Assembly: GCA_050049775.1 (NCBI GenBank)
Contig: JASFVP010000008.1
Location: 25,067-89,066 of the forward strand
Source: JABDQZ01 sp050049775
GTDB taxonomy: Bacteria; Pseudomonadota; Gammaproteobacteria; Chromatiales; Chromatiaceae
Direction: 5' to 3'
DNA length: 64,000 nt
Positions 64,000 through 64,000 of this stretch are shown piece by piece. The position numbers were made by a program, and so were the translations under genes. The first letter of the stretch is position 1; every line of letters starts with the position of its first letter. The notes below the pieces were generated by a model. The model was given only the letters and a program-made list of their open reading frames with translations. It ran no database searches and was not told the origin of the DNA.

Positions 64000-64000
64000 C

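Overview
The window reads as a contiguous stretch of a gammaproteobacterial chromosome of moderately high GC, densely packed with housekeeping genes. The gene order fits this class: bamD divergent from rluD; pilSR-pilA-pilBCD followed by coaE-zapD-yacG; a complete dcw cell-wall and division cluster from mraZ to lpxC; and secA next to an M23 peptidase and dciA. The pilus arrangement, DUF1820 protein and PP0621-like protein recall Pseudomonas relatives and sulfur-oxidising Chromatiales-like lineages. I cannot name the genus. I see no rRNA, tRNA, insertion sequence, prophage or CRISPR array.

Layout. 1-3.5 kb (minus): plsC-like, def, an ACT-domain GcvR-like protein, a YfiH/laccase-domain protein and rluD, divergent from bamD. 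4.4-8.5 kb (minus): sucC-sucD-nadE-glnB, an operon linking the TCA cycle, NAD synthesis and PII nitrogen/carbon sensing. 8.6-17 kb (plus): a PP0621-like protein, the two-component system pilSR, major pilin pilA behind a good sigma-54 promoter, a second pilin, then pilB, pilC and pilD. 17-18.7 kb (plus): coaE, zapD, yacG. 18.7-25.2 kb (minus): a small membrane protein, a MutT-ThiE-like fusion, argJ, secA and an M23 peptidase; dciA runs the other way. 25.7-44.5 kb (minus): the dcw cluster read mraZ, rsmH, ftsL, ftsI, murE, murF, mraY, murD, ftsW, murG, murC, a 56-residue unknown ORF, murB, ddlB, ftsQ, ftsA, ftsZ, lpxC. Most of these genes overlap at start and stop codons.

44.9-64 kb is more mixed. 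It holds a two-domain QueD-like protein, a dihydroorotase, gloB and hisI. A DUF1820 / PDC-sensor / anchored-protein trio follows, then a 44-residue DUF3149 protein behind an FNR/Anr box, bolA behind a structured leader, a glutaredoxin and an alanine symporter. Next come slyD with arsM, a Ycf46-like AAA ATPase, an EgtB-family protein that has lost iron ligands, a Cu/Ag RND efflux pair with two small membrane or secreted proteins, sixA and a periplasmic FKBP isomerase.

The most interesting signals are four. (1) Three nested perfect inverted repeats (9, 7 and 11 bp) lie between the DUF3149 gene and bolA; they fold into a three-way junction whose closing stem ends one base before the bolA start codon. 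(2) TGG boxes repeat at a 10-bp period downstream of the predicted mraZ promoter, a likely MraZ operator. (3) The EgtB-like protein looks like a pseudoenzyme. (4) A small ORF with a strong ribosome-binding site sits between murC and murB. I found no complete new multi-gene system that I could defend.
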